Positions 33,357 to 36,978 of a stretch of DNA of 36,978 nucleotides are shown in pieces. Where the stretch lies: positions 1 through 36,978 of the forward strand of contig PMOE01000047.1 in assembly GCA_003161575.1 (NCBI GenBank). The letters run 5' to 3'. The position numbers and the translations under genes are program-made. Position 1 is the stretch's first letter; every line of letters begins with the position of its first letter. The notes beneath the pieces were generated by a model. It ran no database searches. It was not told the DNA's origin and saw nothing but the letters and a program-made list of their open reading frames with translations. Source of the DNA: Acidimicrobiaceae bacterium (lineage in GTDB: Bacteria; Actinomycetota; Acidimicrobiia; Acidimicrobiales; RAAP-2).

Positions 33357-34556
33357 ATGCCCCGATTCGAACCCTTCAACGGGTTGCGGTACAACCCCGA
33401 GATGGTCCGGCTCGACCGGGTCATCGCCCCGCCCTATGACGTGATCGAATCGGCCGAGCGCGTGCACCTGGCCAACCGCTCCCCACAGAACTCGGTGCTC
33501 ATCGAGCTGCCCGAGGCCGATCTGGTAGGCGGTCTCGACCGGTATCAGGTGGCGGCCACCCTGCTCGAGTCCTGGCTCGAAGAAGGCGTCCTCACCGCCG
33601 AGGGTGTCCCGGCGCTCTACCCCTACAAGATGACCTCGCCCGACGGTCGCAGCTCGATGGGGGTGATCGGTGCCCTCGGCCTGCCCGAGCCAGGTGAGGA
33701 GAGCGACATCCTCCCGCACGAGCAGACCTTGCCCAAGCCCAAGAGCGACCGCCTCGACTTGCTGCGGGCGACCCGGGCCAACCTCTCCCCCATCTGGGGG
33801 CTCTCGCTCACCGCGGGGCTGTCGGCAACCTTCGAGCCGGAGGAGCCACCGGTGATCGACGCCTACGACGACGACCGCGTCCGACATCAGCTGTGGGTCA
33901 TCGACGAGCCCGAGGTGATCGATGCCGTGTGTCAGGGCGTCGCCGCTTCCCCCCTTGTCATCGCCGACGGCCACCACCGCTACGAGACGGCGCGGGCGTA
34001 CCAGGCCGAGCGGCGCCAGGCGAGCGGGGACCGCCCCGCAGACGCCGACCTCGTCATGGCGTTGGTGGTCGAGCTGGCCGATGATCAGCTCACCGTCGGC
34101 CCGATCCACCGGACCATCAGCGGGCTCCCCGAGAGCACCGATCTGCCCGGTGCCTTTTCCAAATGGTTCGCTGTCGTGCGGGCCGGGGACGCCACCGAGC
34201 GCGTCGTCGGCGCTCTGGGTCAATCCCACTCGCTTGCCCTGATCACCCCCGAAGGCGCATGGATGCTCACCCCGCACCCCGAAGCCTTCGAGGCGGCAGG
34301 ATCCGATCTCGACTCAAGCCTCGTCGAGCTCATGATGAATGAGCTGCCCGCCCACACAAGTACCCACCGTCACACCTGGCACCAGGCGTTCTCCTCGGTG
34401 GTAAGTGGAGAGTCCCAAGCGGCGGTACTACTGCGGCCGGTGACGGTGGACCAGATCGCCGAGTGGGCCGCGGCCCGACGGAAGATGCCACCCAAGACGA
34501 CATACTTCAGCCCGAAACCGAGGACGGGGATGGTCTTTCGAGAACTCGAGGACTGA
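33357..34556 (+). CDS. DUF1015 family protein
   Basis: 399-residue protein. Family signatures are PFNGLRYNPEMVRLDRVIAPPYDVI at the N-terminus, YPYKMTSPDGRSSMGVIGAL, ILPHEQTLPKPKSDRLDLLRATRANLSPIW, and the ParB-like core VIADGHHRYETARAYQ. The DGHHRY motif relates it to the ParB/sulfiredoxin superfamily that includes serine kinases, so a serine or nucleotide-linked kinase role is a reasonable guess, not shown here. ATG 33357 starts the conserved part; ATG 33339 would add six residues. It is convergent with korB 47 nt away. Confidence 0.9.
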   Translation: MPRFEPFNGLRYNPEMVRLDRVIAPPYDVIESAERVHLANRSPQNSVLIELPEADLVGGLDRYQVAATLLESWLEEGVLTAEGVPALYPYKMTSPDGRSSMGVIGALGLPEPGEESDILPHEQTLPKPKSDRLDLLRATRANLSPIWGLSLTAGLSATFEPEEPPVIDAYDDDRVRHQLWVIDEPEVIDAVCQGVAASPLVIADGHHRYETARAYQAERRQASGDRPADADLVMALVVELADDQLTVGPIHRTISGLPESTDLPGAFSKWFAVVRAGDATERVVGALGQSHSLALITPEGAWMLTPHPEAFEAAGSDLDSSLVELMMNELPAHTSTHRHTWHQAFSSVVSGESQAAVLLRPVTVDQIAEWAAARRKMPPKTTYFSPKPRTGMVFRELED

Positions 34557-34603
34557 GCCGAGGCCCGACGCAGCCTGGGCCGGCCCCCGACCGCTGGTTC
34601 CGG

Positions 34604-35626
34604 CTAGTCGACCGTCCAGCTTGTACCCGAGCGCAGCAGCGCCGCAAGGTCGCCGGGACCCTTCCTCTCTTGGGCTTCGACGATCTGGCGGGAGAGCTCT
34701 GCACCGTATTCGGAGCGCTCGACCGCCCGGAACACGCCAATCGGGGTTGGCTCGTAGGGGCCACGGGACAGACGCGAGAGGGCAAAGGCCAGGCTCGGAT
34801 CGTCACGGGTTTCATCGTGGACGAGGAGCGCGTCCTCGCCGACGTCAGCAACCACGACGATCTCGAGACGACCGTCGGAGCGCTGGACCACGCCGTGCGC
34901 ACCGTCGGAACCAAAGCGGATCGGCTGTCCGTGGACCAAGGGAATAAGCATCGAGGAGCGGACCTCCTTGCCGGTGATCTTCTCGAAGGCGCCGTCGTTG
35001 AACACGTTGCAGTTCTGGAACACCTCGACGAAGGCGGCACCATTGTGCTCGTGGGCCCTCCGAAACGTTTCCTGCATGTGAGCACGGTCCATGTCGTGGG
35101 TCCGGGCAACAAACGTCGCTTCAGCCCCGAGGGCCAGGCTCACCGGGTTGAAAGGCGAGTCGACCGAGCCGAAGGGGGTCGACTTGGTCACCTTGGCTAC
35201 CTCGGAGGTGGGTGAGTACTGGCCTTTCGTCAGCCCGTAGATCTGGTTGTTGAACATCAAGATGGTGAGCCGCACATTGCGGCGCAACGCGTGGATGAGA
35301 TGGTTCCCGCCGATCGAAAGGGCGTCACCGTCACCGGTCACGACCCACACATCAAGGTCCGGTCGGGTGGTGGCGAGACCAGTGGCCACCGCCGGGGCAC
35401 GGCCATGGATCGAGTGCAGCCCATAGGTGGACATGTAGTACGGAAAACGAGCCGCGCAGCCGATCCCCGAGAGAAACACCGTGTTCTCACGGCGCACCCC
35501 CAGGTCGGGCAGCAACATCTGAACAGCGGCCAGAATCGAGTAGTCCCCGCATCCGGGGCACCACCGGACTTCCTGGTCGCTAGTCCAGTCCTTGCGGGTG
35601 GTCACGGGCACGGCGGTGGTCGTCAC
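34604..35626 (-). CDS. korB: 2-oxoacid:ferredoxin oxidoreductase beta subunit
   Basis: 340-residue thiamine-diphosphate-binding subunit. Signatures are VRWCPGCGDYSILAAVQ, FLSGIGCAARFPYYMSTYGLHSIHGRAPAVATG, the TPP/Mg motif VVTGDGDALSIGGNHLIHALRRN, and ILMFNNQIYGLTKGQYSPTS. Together with KorA it decarboxylates a 2-oxoacid, most likely 2-oxoglutarate, to its CoA ester with ferredoxin reduction. GTG 35626 overlaps the korA stop codon (GTGA); the frame is open above it but is antisense-like shadow. Confidence 0.96.
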   Translation of the reverse strand: MTTTAVPVTTRKDWTSDQEVRWCPGCGDYSILAAVQMLLPDLGVRRENTVFLSGIGCAARFPYYMSTYGLHSIHGRAPAVATGLATTRPDLDVWVVTGDGDALSIGGNHLIHALRRNVRLTILMFNNQIYGLTKGQYSPTSEVAKVTKSTPFGSVDSPFNPVSLALGAEATFVARTHDMDRAHMQETFRRAHEHNGAAFVEVFQNCNVFNDGAFEKITGKEVRSSMLIPLVHGQPIRFGSDGAHGVVQRSDGRLEIVVVADVGEDALLVHDETRDDPSLAFALSRLSRGPYEPTPIGVFRAVERSEYGAELSRQIVEAQERKGPGDLAALLRSGTSWTVD

Positions 35627-36978
35627 GACGCTCCTTCGAGCAGGTTCACGATGGCGGTCTCGATCTCGGCGGCCCGGAAAGGCACGCCCTGGACCTTGGA
35701 CAACGACTGGGCGTCGACGAGGAAGTCGGCTCGCAAGAGCTTGGAGAGTTGGCCCAGGTTGACCTCGGGCACCAGGACCTTGTCGTAGCGCCCGACCACG
35801 TCGCCCAGATTGGCCGGGAACGGGTTGAGATGGACCAGGTGGGCGTGGGCCACCGACATCCCTCGGGCCCGTACCCGGCGAACGCCGGCGGCGATCGCCC
35901 CAAAGGTCGACCCCCAACCGACCACCAGCACCCGGGCATCACCGGTCTCGTCGTCGACCTCGACCTCGGGGATGTCGCGGGCGATGCCGGCGATCTTGTT
36001 CCCCCGCAGGTGGACCATCTTCTCGTGATTGGCCGGGTCATACGAGACGTTCCCCGAACCGTCGGCCTTCTCGAGGCCGCCGATGCGGTGCTCGAGACCG
36101 GGGACCCCCGGGGGCGCCCAGGGCCGGGCCAACGTTTCGGGGTCTCGCTGGTACGGCCAGAAGACCTCGGTCCCGTCGGCCTCGGTGTGGTTGGTTGTCG
36201 AGGCGAAGCCGGGGTCGATCGGTTGGAGATCGGCGATGTCGGGCAGGCGCCAGGGCTCAGCCCCGTTCGCCAGGTACCCGTCGGAGAGCAGGATCACCGG
36301 AGTTCGGTACTTGATGGCCAGCCGAACGGCCTCGATCGCTGCCTCGAAGCAGTGTGAGGGCGTCTTGGCCGCCACGATGGGGACGGGTGCTTCGCCATGC
36401 CGCCCGAACATCGCGTGCAGGAGGTCGGCCTGCTCGGTCTTGGTGGGAAGCCCCGTCGACGGTCCGCCCCGCTGGACGTCGACCACCAACAGCGGCAGTT
36501 CGAGGTTGACGGCCAGCCCCATGGTCTCAGACTTCAAGTCGAGGCCCGGGCCGCTGGTGGTGGTCACCCCGAGCGATCCGCCGAAAGCCGCCCCGAGGGC
36601 GGCACCGATGCCGGCGATCTCGTCTTCGGCCTGGAAGGTACGCACGCCGAATTCCTTGCGCCGGGACAACTCGTGGAGGATGTCAGAGGCCGGGGTAATG
36701 GGATAGCTCCCGAGGAAGAGCGGCACACCGGCCAGCTTGGCCGCGGCAATCAACCCCCAAGCGAGCGCCTGGTTGCCCGTGACTTGGACATACTCGCCCT
36801 TTTCGAACGTGGCCGGGCGCACCTCGTAGTTCGACTCGAACAACTCGGCCGTCTCGCCGAAGTGAATGCCCGCCCGGAAGGCCCGTGTGTTGGCTTCGGC
36901 CACCTGGGGTTTGTCGGCGAAGCGCTTCCCGATCCACTCAATTGTCGGATCGGTCGGACGGGTGTAGAGCCAACTGAC
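35623..36978 (-). CDS. korA: 2-oxoacid:ferredoxin oxidoreductase alpha subunit, 5' end beyond the window
   Basis: Partial: 451 visible residues, reading into the right edge without a stop. The visible start (WLYTRPTDPTIEWIGKRFADKPQVAEANTRAF) is the end of the gamma-like domain of fused KorA proteins, which are about 600 residues. The alpha domain follows (GYP-type GSYPITPASDILHELS, EDEIAGIGAALGAAFGG, TTTSGPGLDLKSETMGLAVNLELPLLVVDVQRGGPSTGLPTKTEQADL). The GTG at 36903 is internal and not the start. Upstream of korB with GTGA overlap. Confidence 0.95.
   Translation of the reverse strand, partial: VSWLYTRPTDPTIEWIGKRFADKPQVAEANTRAFRAGIHFGETAELFESNYEVRPATFEKGEYVQVTGNQALAWGLIAAAKLAGVPLFLGSYPITPASDILHELSRRKEFGVRTFQAEDEIAGIGAALGAAFGGSLGVTTTSGPGLDLKSETMGLAVNLELPLLVVDVQRGGPSTGLPTKTEQADLLHAMFGRHGEAPVPIVAAKTPSHCFEAAIEAVRLAIKYRTPVILLSDGYLANGAEPWRLPDIADLQPIDPGFASTTNHTEADGTEVFWPYQRDPETLARPWAPPGVPGLEHRIGGLEKADGSGNVSYDPANHEKMVHLRGNKIAGIARDIPEVEVDDETGDARVLVVGWGSTFGAIAAGVRRVRARGMSVAHAHLVHLNPFPANLGDVVGRYDKVLVPEVNLGQLSKLLRADFLVDAQSLSKVQGVPFRAAEIETAIVNLLEGAS

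Overview
The window is high-GC actinobacterial chromosome. The best guess is a member of the Acidimicrobiia or a relative. The reasons are the two-gene glycine decarboxylase, a GarA/FtsR/DUF151/MerR/gcv gene set like the mycobacterial Rv1826-Rv1832 neighbourhood, repeats of the SDGGVFAFGDA type, and many genes with a TANNNT -10 box 6-9 nt before a start codon and no Shine-Dalgarno sequence (leaderless transcription). No rRNA, tRNA, CRISPR array, intact insertion sequence or phage gene was seen.

Layout. 1-2778: a non-coding stretch, then a plus-strand set of a small membrane protein, a NarL-type histidine kinase and a response regulator whose phospho-acceptor Asp is Asn. 2961-8989: a patchy accessory-looking region with a MerR/GyrI-like regulator, a 5'-truncated YVTN/PKD/repeat protein, a GNAT acetyltransferase, a two-domain VOC protein, a small STAS-like protein overlapping antisense with an ECF-type sigma factor, and nearly 1 kb without a recognisable gene. 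8990-15461 (minus): a MerR regulator (Rv1830-like), a small nuclease-like protein, gcvT, gcvPA and gcvPB in a tightly coupled run, followed by an orphan branched-chain-amino-acid-type binding protein. 15548-19444 (minus): an FbpABC-type iron ABC transporter behind a DtxR/IdeR-like iron box. 19528-21920: divergent thiG and thiD, then a small membrane-anchored unknown. 21946-26405: a GT87-type membrane glycosyltransferase and an S9 serine peptidase (minus), divergent from a YhdH/AcuI-type reductase (plus). 26420-33268 (minus): pgsA-like, a nucleotidyltransferase-phosphohexomutase fusion, gcvH, garA, ftsR, a DUF151 bifunctional nuclease and a DUF4232 lipoprotein. 33357-34556 (plus): a DUF1015 protein. 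34604-36978 (minus): korB and the 3' part of korA.

How the genes fit together. GcvT, GcvPA, GcvPB and GcvH supply three of the four glycine cleavage proteins (the L protein is absent here), split between two blocks about 14 kb apart. GarA is known in mycobacteria to control 2-oxoglutarate metabolism, and 2-oxoacid:ferredoxin oxidoreductase genes lie nearby, so the right half has a central carbon/nitrogen theme. The left third looks more recently rearranged. Eight gene pairs overlap at a start/stop codon (HK/RR, MerR/nuclease-like, gcvT/gcvPA, gcvPA/gcvPB, permease/ATPase, DUF151/DUF4232, pgsA/fusion, korA/korB), which indicates translational coupling.

I did not find a clearly new multi-gene system. 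The best leads are the leaderless-promoter signature and start reassignments, the receiver with a D53N change, the antisense overlap of the sigma factor and STAS-like gene, an FtsR with a roughly 235-residue disordered insert, a GarA with a zinc ribbon, and a mutase domain with degenerate catalytic loops.
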